Below are positions 1 through 9,686 of a stretch of 39,305 bases of DNA, in pieces. Position numbers and translations under genes: made by a program. The stretch's first letter is position 1, and each line of letters begins with the position of its first letter. Under the pieces are notes generated by a model. It did no database searches. It was not told where the DNA came from and worked only from the letters and a program-made list of their open reading frames with translations. This stretch comes from Streptomyces olivaceus (GTDB taxonomy: Bacteria > Actinomycetota > Actinomycetes > Streptomycetales > Streptomycetaceae), in assembly GCF_000721235.1 (NCBI RefSeq), contig NZ_JOFH01000050.1, forward strand, positions 1 through 39,305. The letters are read 5' to 3'.

Positions 1-21
1 CGCTTTTCCCCCCCCACCCGA

Positions 22-50
22 TTGGCCGCCGGGTAAGGGAACGGTAAAAC
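22..50 (+). promoter_or_regulatory. Possible promoter of the terD-like gene
   Basis: TTGGCC (22-27) and TAAAAC (45-50) are separated by 17 bases, a reasonable sigma-70-like pair in a GC-rich stretch. Transcription would start near 57, only about 15-25 bases before the coding region. There is no clear Shine-Dalgarno sequence. This is a pattern match only. Confidence 0.35.
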
Positions 51-60
51 GCCCCCGCTC

Positions 61-71
61 GTTCACCCGGC
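61..71 (+). promoter_or_regulatory. Single PHO-box-like 11-mer before terD
   Basis: GTTCACCCGGC lies directly in front of the ATG at 72. It matches the 11-base direct-repeat unit of Streptomyces PhoP boxes (GKTCAYYYRSG, recalled from the literature) at 10 of 11 positions. No second unit in 11-base register is convincing, so a functional box is unproven. Its place downstream of the putative -10 would suit repression. Confidence 0.3.
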
Positions 72-1313
72 ATGACAGCTATGACCCCCGGCTCGAACAT
101 CCCCCTCTCCGCCGCCCGCGTGACGGTGGACGTCGCCGCTCCCGTGCGGCTCGACGTATCGGGCCTGCTGCTCACCGCCGACGGCAAGGTGCGCTCCGAC
201 GACGACTTCATCTTCTACAACCAGCCCACCGGCCAGGGCGTGACCTACCGCTCGGGCGGCGGCACCGCTCCGGACGCGATCACGGTCGACACCGCCGCCG
301 TACCCGCGGGCATCGAGAAGATCGTCGTCACCGCCAGCCCGGACGCCGCCGGCCAGTCCTTCCAGGGCGTGGAGCCGACGGCCACCATCCGCAACGCGGA
401 CGACAACTCCGTCCTCGCCACCTTCACGCCCCCGCAGCTCGGCGCCGAGACCGCCCTGGTGATCGTCGAGGTCTACCTGCGCAACGGCGCCTGGAAGGCC
501 CGCGCGGTCGGCCAGGGCTACGCCAACGGCCTGGCCGGCATCGCGACGGACTTCGGCGTCACGGTGGAGGAGCCCGCACCGGCCGCGACCCCGGCCCCGG
601 CGCAGGCGGCCACCCCGCCGCCGGCCGCGCCGCCCGCACCGGCCGCGCCGCCCGCGCCGCGTTCCGTCGCCCGGACGACGCCCGCCGCCCCGCCCGCGCC
701 GCCGGCGGCACCGCCCGCCCCCGCCCCGGGCACCGGCAAGATCAACCTCGACAAGGGCCGGGTCAGCCTCCAGAAGAACCAGACCGTGTCCCTCGTCAAG
801 GGCGGCCGGCCGGTGCTCTCCCAGGTCAAGATGGGCCTCGGCTGGGAGCCGGCGTACCGCGGCAAGGACATCGACCTGGACGCGTCGGTCATCGCCTACG
901 GCCCGCAGCGCAACCACATCGACAGCTGCTACTTCGGCAAGCTCTCGATCCTGAACGGCGCGGTCAAGCACTCCGGCGACAACCTGACCGGCGAGGGCGG
1001 CGGTGACGACGAGGTGATCGTCGTCGACCTCGGCCGACTCCCGCAGGAGGTCAGCGGCCTGGTCTTCACGGTCAACTCCTTCTCCGGCCAGAAGTTCACG
1101 GAGGTCGCCAAGGCGTACTGCCGCCTCATCGACGCCGCGACCGGCGAGGAGCTGGTCCGCTTCGACCTCACCAGCGCCGAGGCGCAGACCGGCGTGATGA
1201 TGGCCAAGCTGATCCGCCAGTACTCCGGCGAGTGGGACATGACGGCCATGGGCAACTTCGTCAAGTCCCGCACGGTGCGCGGCATGGTGAAGCCGTCGGC
1301 CCAGGCGCTGTAG
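72..1313 (+). CDS. TerD family protein with two TerD domains
   Basis: Predicted cytosolic 413-residue protein of the TerD/tellurium-resistance family, whose members are Ca2+-binding stress proteins; the exact role in Streptomyces is not settled. The N-terminal TerD-like domain (about residues 1-170) begins with the typical MTPGSNIPL and carries the GKVRSDDDFIFYNQP motif. A Pro/Ala-rich, probably disordered linker follows (about 170-240). A second TerD domain (about 245-410) has INLDKGRVSLQKNQ, then LGWEP, IDLDASVIAY and a Gly/Asp-rich loop GEGGGDDE typical of the Ca-binding site. Start: the ATG at 72 is used, but the in-frame ATG at 81 gives the more canonical N-terminus. The gene stands alone and is followed by a hairpin. 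Confidence 0.88.
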   Translation: MTAMTPGSNIPLSAARVTVDVAAPVRLDVSGLLLTADGKVRSDDDFIFYNQPTGQGVTYRSGGGTAPDAITVDTAAVPAGIEKIVVTASPDAAGQSFQGVEPTATIRNADDNSVLATFTPPQLGAETALVIVEVYLRNGAWKARAVGQGYANGLAGIATDFGVTVEEPAPAATPAPAQAATPPPAAPPAPAAPPAPRSVARTTPAAPPAPPAAPPAPAPGTGKINLDKGRVSLQKNQTVSLVKGGRPVLSQVKMGLGWEPAYRGKDIDLDASVIAYGPQRNHIDSCYFGKLSILNGAVKHSGDNLTGEGGGDDEVIVVDLGRLPQEVSGLVFTVNSFSGQKFTEVAKAYCRLIDAATGEELVRFDLTSAEAQTGVMMAKLIRQYSGEWDMTAMGNFVKSRTVRGMVKPSAQAL

Positions 1314-1332
1314 CCGACCGGCCGGACACCGA

Positions 1333-1367
1333 AGGCGCCCCGCCCGGGCCTGGAGGGCGGGGCGCCT
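1333..1367 (+). terminator. Hairpin terminator after terD-like gene
   Basis: A perfect 13-bp inverted repeat (1333-1345 with 1355-1367) encloses a 9-base loop, 20 bases after the stop. It has no T-run, as is usual in Streptomyces. It lies between convergent genes and may serve both. Confidence 0.7.
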
Positions 1368-1416
1368 CCACGCACAGAGCCCCCCAGTCCCGAGTCCCCC
1401 GATCCCCGCCGGCCCG

Positions 1417-2025
1417 CTAGGCCCGCGTCAGTCCCTCCATGAGCAGCGACAGGTACCGCCGGACGGCCGTCCCGTCCGTCTCCCCGGCCGACTCGCACGC
1501 CGTCACGACCCCGTGCACCAGCCGGAGCACGTCGATCGGCGCGACGTCGCCCCGCACCGCCCCCGCCTCCTGCGCCGCGCGCACCAACCGCTCCGCCGCG
1601 CCGCGCACACAGTCGCCGCACGCCCGGTCCGCGCGATCCGCACGATCCGCACCGTCCGCGCGGCCCGCCACCGCTTCCGCCCCGGTGACGGCCGTGCCGA
1701 GGAGCGCCTTCAGCCCGCGCACCTGAAGCATGCCGACGGCGAGTTCGCCCAGCCACACGACGAGCGCCGCCCCCGGCGGGCGGGCGGCCGCGATCGTGTC
1801 GGCGCGGGCCGCGATCGCCTCGACGCTTTCGAGGTAGACGGCCTCCAGCAGCGCCTGCCGCGTCGGGAAGTGCCGGTACAGCGTGCCGGTCCCGACCTCC
1901 GCCCGCCGGGCGATGTCGTCCAGCGACGCGCCCGCACCGTGCTCGGCGAACACCCCGGCCGCCGCCCGCAGCAACCGCTCGCGATTGCGCCGGGCATCCG
2001 CTCGCATGGGCTTGACCTGCGCCAT
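1417..2025 (-). CDS. TetR family transcriptional regulator
   Basis: A 202-residue one-component repressor. An N-terminal TetR helix-turn-helix (about residues 8-55) contains the diagnostic VGTGTLYRHFPTRQALLEAVY, and the C-terminal ligand/dimer domain ends in LSLLMEGL. The start at 2025 (MAQVKPMRADARRN) was chosen because GGGGGAG lies just upstream; a longer frame to 2127 shows no family similarity. The C-terminal half holds a short Arg-Ala-Asp repeat (RADGADRADRADRA) from a small DNA direct repeat. It is divergent from the VTC operon at 2213, so it may control itself and that operon. The ligand is unknown. Confidence 0.9.
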   Translation of the reverse strand: MAQVKPMRADARRNRERLLRAAAGVFAEHGAGASLDDIARRAEVGTGTLYRHFPTRQALLEAVYLESVEAIAARADTIAAARPPGAALVVWLGELAVGMLQVRGLKALLGTAVTGAEAVAGRADGADRADRADRACGDCVRGAAERLVRAAQEAGAVRGDVAPIDVLRLVHGVVTACESAGETDGTAVRRYLSLLMEGLTRA

Positions 2026-2088
2026 CACTCCCCCTGCCCCTCGGCACGTACGGCCCAGCCTACCGAGGCGCCCCGGGAAGCCCCTTCC

Positions 2089-2132
2089 GTTCATCTCCAG
2101 GACGCCCGGAAGACTCCTCCAATCCACCCGGG
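2089..2132 (+). promoter_or_regulatory. Candidate degenerate PHO-box array before the VTC operon
   Basis: Four 11-mers in register (GTTCATCTCCA, GGACGCCCGGA, AGACTCCTCCA, ATCCACCCGGG) lie 80-125 bases upstream of the VTC start. All four have C at position 4 and pyrimidines at positions 7-8. The first unit carries the GTTCA core, and the second and fourth match much of GTTCACCCGGC. This is inference from a degenerate match. Confidence 0.3.
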
Positions 2133-2212
2133 ATTCTCATGGCGCCCTCATCTGCCGTTGGTTGCGTACTCCTGGCCGGTCGGTCGGCGACGTACGACGA
2201 AGGAGGCGCAGG

Positions 2213-3085
2213 GTGGTCCCCTCGCAGGGTGAGGAACCGTTGCATGTGGCGAGCCGCCTGCACGCGTTCAACCGGTTCGAGCTGAAGTACCTGGTCCCGG
2301 TGGAGCAGGCCGCGGCCATCGGGGACGAGCTGGCCGAGCGCATGGACCGGGACGCGCACAGCCCGGTCGGCGGGTACGGCGTGTGGAGCCTCTACTACGA
2401 CACTCCCCGCCTGCGGTTCTACTGGGAGAAGATCGAGGGCCTGAAGTTCCGGCGCAAACTGCGCATCCGGCACTACGGCGGCCTCGACGGCGTCACCGAC
2501 GACTCCCCGGTCTGCGTGGAGATCAAGCAGCGCGTCAACCGCGTCACCCAGAAGCGCCGGATCACCCTCCCCTACGGCACGGCCCGGCAGTTGTGCGACG
2601 GCAGGGAAGCCGTCGACCACTCGGAGCGGGAGGGCGCCTTCGTCCAGGAGGTGCTCGACCTCGTCGTACGGCTGGACCTGCGGGCCACCGCGATCACCGG
2701 CTACCAGCGCGAGGCACTGGTCGGACGGGGCTCCGACACCGGCCTGCGCGTCACCTTCGACCGGCGGGTGCGGGGCCGGGACCGGGACTTCCACTTCGGG
2801 ACTCCCACGCCCGAGAACCGGTTCACCGTCCCGCCGCACATGTCGATCATGGAGATCAAGGTCAACGAGCGCACCCCGCACTGGATCACGGACCTGGCGG
2901 CGCGCCGCAACCTGAACCTGGTCCGGGTCTCCAAGTACGTGCAGTCCATCGAGGCGTTCGGACTCGCGCCCCGGTCCGTCTTCCATGTCAACGAGGCGGA
3001 CTTCCCGCCGCCCACCCCATCAGAGGAACAGCCGCTGCGGAAGCGGCCGGCGCCCCACGCGCCGTTGAAAGCAGGAGCCAAGTGA
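2213..3085 (+). CDS. VTC-domain protein (polyphosphate polymerase-like, TTM fold)
   Basis: 290 residues, spanning the VTC domain of the triphosphate tunnel metalloenzyme superfamily. Its eukaryotic members make polyphosphate from ATP; bacterial VTC-domain proteins are mostly uncharacterised. The charged strands that line the tunnel are visible: FELKY (E23, K25), SLYYDTP, FRRKLRIRHYG, VCVEIKQR, a second basic strand KRRITL, YQREAL, LRVTFDRRV, MEIKVNE and SKYVQSIE. There is no signal peptide or membrane segment, so it is probably cytosolic. GTG at 2213 is chosen because GAAGGAGG (2199-2206) sits six bases upstream. The stop overlaps the next start (GTGA), indicating translational coupling with the DUF4956 gene. 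This gene trio is a recurrent bacterial neighbourhood. Confidence 0.88.
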   Translation: MVPSQGEEPLHVASRLHAFNRFELKYLVPVEQAAAIGDELAERMDRDAHSPVGGYGVWSLYYDTPRLRFYWEKIEGLKFRRKLRIRHYGGLDGVTDDSPVCVEIKQRVNRVTQKRRITLPYGTARQLCDGREAVDHSEREGAFVQEVLDLVVRLDLRATAITGYQREALVGRGSDTGLRVTFDRRVRGRDRDFHFGTPTPENRFTVPPHMSIMEIKVNERTPHWITDLAARRNLNLVRVSKYVQSIEAFGLAPRSVFHVNEADFPPPTPSEEQPLRKRPAPHAPLKAGAK

Positions 3086-3764
3086 ACTTCGATCTCGATC
3101 TGCAGGAACTCAGCGGCACGTTCAGCGTGGCCGACGTCGTGGCGGCGATGGCGCTGTCGTTCGTCCTGTCCACACTGATCGGCTTCGTGTACCGGTACAC
3201 GCACCGCAACGTCTCCTACAGCCAGTCCTACGTGCAGACCCTGGTGATCGTCGGCATGATCGTCGCGCTGATCATGCTGGTCGTCGGCTCCAACCTGGCG
3301 AGGGCGTTCTCCCTGGTCGGCGCCCTGTCCGTGGTCCGCTTCCGCAACGCGGTCAAGGAGACCAGGGACGTCGGCTTCATCTTCCTGGCGATGGCCATCG
3401 GCATGGCCTGCGGCGCCCGCTTCTACACGCTGGCGGCGGTCGGCGCCGTGGTGATCTGCGCGGTCGTCCTCATCATGTTCAAGTTCGACTGGTTCGCCCT
3501 CAACGTGCAGCGCCAGGTCGTCAAGGTGCAGGTGCCGGCCGGTGACGACTACACCCCGCAGATCCGCGACGTACTGATCAAGTACACCAGCGAGTTCGAG
3601 CTGGTCAGCACGGAGACGATCCGCGGCGGCGCGCTCAGCGAGGTGTTCTACACCGTCCGCCTGAAGAAGGGCGCCGAGCCCGGCGACCTCGTCAACGCCC
3701 TCCAGGAGCGTACGTCGGGACAGCGGGTCACCGTACTGACCGGCTACGACACCACCGACCTGTG

Positions 3765-3765
<1 letters not shown>
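3082..3765 (+). CDS. DUF4956 integral membrane protein
   Basis: 227 residues. Four hydrophobic segments fill the first half: about residues 12-33, 50-70, 88-108 and 112-132. The conserved ARAFSLVGALSVVRFRNAVKE loop lies between membrane segments 2 and 3, and a soluble C-terminal domain (about 135-227) follows. DUF4956 has no established activity; its genes typically stand between VTC-domain and CotH genes, exactly as here. The GTG start overlaps the VTC stop by four bases, with AGGAG just upstream. The stop overlaps the CotH gene start, so the three products are probably made together and may form a membrane complex (inference). Confidence 0.88.
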
Positions 3766-5552
<1,787 letters not shown>

Positions 5553-5591
5553 CGGGTCCCGCACAGGCTGCCCGGCTAACATCGCGCCGCA

Positions 5592-5627
5592 CCGTGGCCC
5601 CCGCCCGCCCGCGGGCCGGGGCCACGG
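5592..5627 (+). terminator. Hairpin terminator after the VTC-DUF4956-CotH operon
   Basis: CCGTGGCCCC (5592-5601) pairs perfectly with 5618-5627, and the 16 bases between hold a further 6-bp stem. It lies 40 bases after the CotH stop and before the response regulator, with no T-run. Confidence 0.6.
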
Positions 5628-5698
5628 CCCGCACCACCACCCCGCACCACCCCCGCACCACCGCCTCTCCCCGCCCGATACGCCCGAGGTGTCGCACC

Positions 5699-6457
5699 AT
5701 GACCGAGCACCGCCCCCTCCCGCGGACGTCCGCCGGCGGGCACACCATCCTCGTCGTGGAGGACGACCCGAGCATCCGCGCGCTGCTCACCGCCGCGCTC
5801 ACCGCCGCCGGCCACAGCGTCGTCACCGCGGCCTGCGGGCGGGAGGCGATGGCCGAGGCGGACGGCGGACGGCCGGACCTGATCGTCCTGGACGTGATGC
5901 TGCCCGACACGGACGGGTTCCTGCTCACCCGTGAACTCCGGGCGAGGGGCTGCTACACGCCGGTGCTCTTCCTCACCGCGCGGACCGACATCGAGGACCG
6001 CATCATCGGCCTCAGCTCGGGCGGCGACGACTACGTCACCAAGCCGTTCCACGTCCAGGAGGTCCTGCTGCGCATCAGGGCCATCCTGCGCCGCGGCACG
6101 CCTGCCGTGCCGTCCGCCGGGACGCGCGCCCCGCTGCGGTACGCGGACCTGACCCTGGACGAGGACGCCCACCGCGTCCGCCGCGCGGAGCGTGCGGTGA
6201 AGCTGTCGCCGACCGAGTTCCGTCTCCTGTCCTGCCTGCTGTCCCACCCGGAACGGGTCCTGGACAAGCGGGAGATCCTGCGCCAGGTCTGGCAGTACGA
6301 CTTCTCCGGCGACACCCGCATCGTCGACACGTACGTGAAGAGCCTGCGCCGCAAGATCGACCAGGTGCCGCCCGCGCTGATCCACACCGTGCGCGGGGTG
6401 GGCTACTGCCTGCGGCTCCCGCCCGAGGAGGCGGGGGCGGGGGCGGGGGCACCGTGA
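5699..6457 (+). CDS. OmpR/PhoB-type response regulator
   Basis: 252 residues. The receiver domain (about 16-130) has the acidic pair D22-D23, phospho-acceptor D65 in LDVMLP, T93 and K115 of VTKPF. The winged-helix DNA-binding domain (about 150-243) has LSPTEFRLL and RIVDTYVKSLRRKID followed by HTVRGVGYCL, the OmpR/PhoB signature. The start at 5699 is preceded by GAGGTG eight bases upstream. The stop overlaps the kinase start by four bases, so the pair is co-translated. It stands between the CotH operon and a phosphatase, but its targets cannot be read from the sequence. Confidence 0.95.
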   Translation: MTEHRPLPRTSAGGHTILVVEDDPSIRALLTAALTAAGHSVVTAACGREAMAEADGGRPDLIVLDVMLPDTDGFLLTRELRARGCYTPVLFLTARTDIEDRIIGLSSGGDDYVTKPFHVQEVLLRIRAILRRGTPAVPSAGTRAPLRYADLTLDEDAHRVRRAERAVKLSPTEFRLLSCLLSHPERVLDKREILRQVWQYDFSGDTRIVDTYVKSLRRKIDQVPPALIHTVRGVGYCLRLPPEEAGAGAGAP

Positions 6458-8031
6458 GCCGTCCGGGCCGGCTGCGTCCGCGCTCGCTGCGCAGCCGCCT
6501 CGTGCTGATCGCCGGGCTCCTGGCCACCGGTGCGGTCGCCCTCTGCCAGCTCGCCGGCCTGGTGGTCCTGCGGTCCTGGCTGACCGACCAGGTCGACGAA
6601 CGGCTCGCCGGGTTCCGGCCGCCTCCCGGGATGTACGAGGACCTGGCCGACGGCAGCCTCAGCCACCGGGCCCCCGACGTCCTGCCCTCCGACTACCGCG
6701 TCTTCTTCTACAGCCCGCGGGGCGACCTGCTCAAGGACGCGCTCGGGCGCACCAGCCCCGCCGGACCGGCCCTGCCCGACCGGGCGGCCGACCTGGAGCT
6801 GTCCGACGGCCGGCCCGCCACGGTGCCGGCCGACGGCGGCGACGGCGCCGACTGGCGGGTGCTCGCGAGTTCGGGGCCCGGACAGGTGCGGTCGGTGGTG
6901 GCGCTGCCGCTCGACACCGTGGACGGCGCGACGGCCAAGCTGCTCTGGTTCGGTGTCGGACTCGGCACGCTGGCCGCGGGCGGCGTGGTGCTGCTGGGCA
7001 ACGCCGCCGTCCGCCTCGGCCTGCGTCCGCTCACCCGGGTGGAGCGCACCGCCGAGCACATCACCGCGGGCGACCTGGAGCTGAACGTGCCGGTGGCCGA
7101 CGCCGACACGGAGGTGGGGCGCCTGGGTCTGGCGCTCAACACGATGCTCGACCGGCTCCGCAGCGCCCTGCGCCGGGCCGAGGACTCGGAGCGGCGCATG
7201 CGGCGGTTCATGGCGGACGCGGGTCACGAACTGCGGACTCCGCTCACGGCGATCCAGGGTTTCGCCGAACTGCTCGTCGACCAGCCCGGGATGACCGGCG
7301 GGCGGCGCCGGGAGGCGCACAGCCGGATCGTGCACAACGCCGACCGCATGAGCCGCCTGGTCGACGACCTCTTCCTGCTCGCCAAGCTCGGTCACGCGCC
7401 CGTGCGCCGCCGCGAGCGCGTCGACCTGCTCTCCCTGTGCGCGGACGCCATCGCCGGCACCGCCGTACGCCACCCGGACCGGCACATCGGGCTCCAGCCG
7501 CTCGGCGGCCCCGGGACCGGTGCGGACTCCGGCACCGGTCCCGATCACGGTCCCGGTCCCGATCACGATCACGAAGAAGACGACGGGGGGCAGGACCTCG
7601 ACGTCGTCGAGGCGCTCGGCGACGGCCACCAGCTCGCCCAGATCCTGGGCAACCTCCTGTCCAACGCGTGTGCGCACACCCCGGCCGGCAGCCGGGTCGT
7701 CGTCCAGGTGGGCGCCGCCCGGGCCGGCGGGGAGACCGGCGGCACGGACCGGCCCGGCCGGGTCGGCGCGGGGCGGCCGATGCCGTACGGGGCCACCGTG
7801 TGCGTGGTCGAGGTCGCCGACGACGGGCCGGGCATCGCCCCGGACGACGCGCGGCACGTCTTCAGCCGCTTCTACCGGGCCGGGCCGCGCGACCCGGACC
7901 GCGCGGCCGGCTCGGGTCTCGGGCTCGCCATCGCCTCCGCCATCGCCGAGGCGCACGACGGACGCCTGGAGCTGGACGGACGCCCCGGCGGCGGCTGCGT
8001 CTTCCGCCTCCTGCTGCCGGCCGTCGGTTAG
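6454..8031 (+). CDS. Membrane sensor histidine kinase
   Basis: 525 residues, GTG start overlapping the regulator stop. Membrane segment 1 is at about 15-40, an extracytoplasmic sensor loop at about 41-162, membrane segment 2 at about 164-186, and HAMP at about 187-240. The HisKA domain carries phospho-acceptor H258 in the GHELRTPLTAIQGF motif. The ATPase domain has N400/N404 (NLLSNACAHT), DDGPGIAP and GSGLGLAIA. A low-complexity Gly/Pro/Asp/His insertion precedes the N box (about residues 350-382) and a second Gly/Arg-rich one follows it. All catalytic boxes are intact. The gene overlaps the convergent phosphatase gene by four bases. Confidence 0.95.
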   Translation: MSRPGRLRPRSLRSRLVLIAGLLATGAVALCQLAGLVVLRSWLTDQVDERLAGFRPPPGMYEDLADGSLSHRAPDVLPSDYRVFFYSPRGDLLKDALGRTSPAGPALPDRAADLELSDGRPATVPADGGDGADWRVLASSGPGQVRSVVALPLDTVDGATAKLLWFGVGLGTLAAGGVVLLGNAAVRLGLRPLTRVERTAEHITAGDLELNVPVADADTEVGRLGLALNTMLDRLRSALRRAEDSERRMRRFMADAGHELRTPLTAIQGFAELLVDQPGMTGGRRREAHSRIVHNADRMSRLVDDLFLLAKLGHAPVRRRERVDLLSLCADAIAGTAVRHPDRHIGLQPLGGPGTGADSGTGPDHGPGPDHDHEEDDGGQDLDVVEALGDGHQLAQILGNLLSNACAHTPAGSRVVVQVGAARAGGETGGTDRPGRVGAGRPMPYGATVCVVEVADDGPGIAPDDARHVFSRFYRAGPRDPDRAAGSGLGLAIASAIAEAHDGRLELDGRPGGGCVFRLLLPAVG

Positions 8032-9494
8032 CGTTCCCGGCGCTGGCGCTTCCAGGGCCCGGTGATCGCCAGCATGATGCCGGGCGTCTGGATGTTGGCG
8101 TACAGGGTCCGGCCGTCGGGCGAGAAGGTGACGCCGGTGAACTCGCTGTACTCGGGGTCGTCCTCGGTCCCGATGTTCAGCTCGTTGCGGGCGATGGGGT
8201 AGGTGCGCCCGCTGTCGGTGGCGCCGAAGAGGTGCTGGACGCCCTCGCCGTCCTCGGCGATGACCAGGCCGCCGTACGGGGAGACGGTGATGTTGTCGGG
8301 GCCGTCGAAGGCGCCGTCCTCGTCGGGGGCGGCGTTGACGCCGAGCAGGACCTTCAGGGTCAGGGTGCGGCGCCCCGGGTCGTAGAACCAGACCTGGCCG
8401 TCGTGCGGGCGGCCGGGGCTCTCGTCACGGGCGTAGGAGGAGACGATGTAGGTGCCGCCGTCCGCCCACCACATGCCCTCCAGCTTGCGGGCGCGGGTGA
8501 CCTCGCCGTCGGCGAACTGCTTGCGCACGGAGGTGGTCTTCGCGTCGCGGTCGGGGACGTCCACCCAGTCGACGCCGTAGACCGTGCCGGTCTTCGTCGC
8601 GCGGGAGAGGTCGTCGACGAACCTCCCGCCGGAGTCGAAGCACTTGAACGCCTGGAGGACGCCGGCGTCCTCGGCGAGGGCGCGCAGCCGGCCGCGGCCG
8701 TGCCGGAAGCGCTCCGGCGGACTCCAGCGGTAGAGCAGGCCGTTGGGTCCGGAGGCGTCCTCGGTGAGGTAGAGGTGGCCGCGTTTGGGGTCGACGACGA
8801 CGGCCTCGTGGGCGTAGCGGCCGAGCGCCTTGACGGGCTGGGGGTCCCGGTTGGCGCGGCGGTCCTCGGGGTCGACCTCGAAGACGTAGCCGTGGTCCTT
8901 GGTCATGCCGTTGGAGCCGGCCTTGTCCTCGGTCTCCTCGCAGGTCAGCCAGGTGCCCCACGGGGTGCTGCCGCCCGCGCAGTTGGTGGCGGTGCCGGCG
9001 ATGCCGACCCACTCGGCGACGTGTCCGCCGCGGCGGACCTCGACGACGGTGCAGCCGCCGGCGGCGGCGGGGTCGTAGACGAGTCCCTCGGTGAGCGGCA
9101 CCGGGTGCGGCCAGTCGTCGCGGGGGCCGCCCAGCTCGTGGTTGTTGACGAGGAGGGTGGTGCCGCGGGGCCCGTCGAAGGTAACGGTTCCGTCGTGGTT
9201 GGACGGGGTGTACTCGCCGGACTCCAGCCTGGTCCGCCCGGAGTAGGTGATGACCTCGTAGCTGAAGCGGGCGGGCAGGGCGAGGATGCCGTCCGGGTCG
9301 GGGATCAGCGGTCCGTAGCCGATGCCGCCGTGGTCGTGGCCATGACCGTGGCCGTGTTCCTCCCCCACGCCCTCGGTGTCCGTGGACGCGAGGGCGTTCG
9401 GGGCGGTGGCGAGGGCGCCGACACTGCCCGCCAGTGCGACTCCGGCGCCGGTGAGCGCCGTTCGGCCGGCGAAGTCCCTGCGGGTGAGCGACAT
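8028..9494 (-). CDS. PhoX-like (DUF839) Tat-exported alkaline phosphatase family protein
   Basis: 488 residues. The N-terminus has a twin-arginine signal (TRRDFAG at residues 4-10, hydrophobic stretch, APNALA near 31-36), indicating export of a folded cofactor-bearing protein. PhoX family enzymes are Fe/Ca-dependent phosphomonoesterases. Visible features are LLVNNHELGGP, GTWLTCEETE, GRYAHEAVVVDP, LYLTEDA and the C-terminal TGVTFSPDGRTLYANIQTPG, all usual for the DUF839 beta-propeller. The mature N-terminus carries a His-rich stretch (His at 47, 49, 51, 53 and 55). The start is supported by AGGAG six bases upstream. It is shorter than many actinobacterial PhoX proteins (about 650-700 residues, from memory), so substrate identity is uncertain. 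PHO-box-like repeats precede it. Confidence 0.85.
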   Translation of the reverse strand: MSLTRRDFAGRTALTGAGVALAGSVGALATAPNALASTDTEGVGEEHGHGHGHDHGGIGYGPLIPDPDGILALPARFSYEVITYSGRTRLESGEYTPSNHDGTVTFDGPRGTTLLVNNHELGGPRDDWPHPVPLTEGLVYDPAAAGGCTVVEVRRGGHVAEWVGIAGTATNCAGGSTPWGTWLTCEETEDKAGSNGMTKDHGYVFEVDPEDRRANRDPQPVKALGRYAHEAVVVDPKRGHLYLTEDASGPNGLLYRWSPPERFRHGRGRLRALAEDAGVLQAFKCFDSGGRFVDDLSRATKTGTVYGVDWVDVPDRDAKTTSVRKQFADGEVTRARKLEGMWWADGGTYIVSSYARDESPGRPHDGQVWFYDPGRRTLTLKVLLGVNAAPDEDGAFDGPDNITVSPYGGLVIAEDGEGVQHLFGATDSGRTYPIARNELNIGTEDDPEYSEFTGVTFSPDGRTLYANIQTPGIMLAITGPWKRQRRER

Positions 9495-9562
9495 GGTGTC
9501 TCCTGTGACGGTGGGCGAGCCGTGGAGGGTGGCGTACCTCGGTCCGGCGTCACGGTTCCGCC

Positions 9563-9607
9563 CGCGTCTGAACGGGAGACACGCCCATGCCTGAACGGGA
9601 CCTGAAC
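9563..9607 (-). promoter_or_regulatory. PHO-box-like direct repeats upstream of phoX-like gene
   Basis: On the minus strand GTTCAGG begins at 9607 and again at 9596, exactly 11 bases apart, and GTTCAGAC begins at 9573 (two repeat lengths plus one base further). Streptomyces PhoP boxes are 11-base direct repeats starting G(T/G)TCA. The core and spacing fit, while the second half of each unit departs from the consensus. The position 70-115 bases upstream of a secreted phosphatase gene is apt. Confidence 0.5.
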
Positions 9608-9686
9608 GGGCGGCGACCTCTACCCGCGCCGATGCCCGTTACCGGCCCCTCGCCCCGCCCCCGCCCGCCCGCGCCGCCCCGCCCCG

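Noticed and set aside
7437..9605. 722-codon plus-strand frame through the kinase end and phoX
   Set aside because: It is a shadow of the kinase and the Tat-exported phosphatase; Arg-rich start, no domain.
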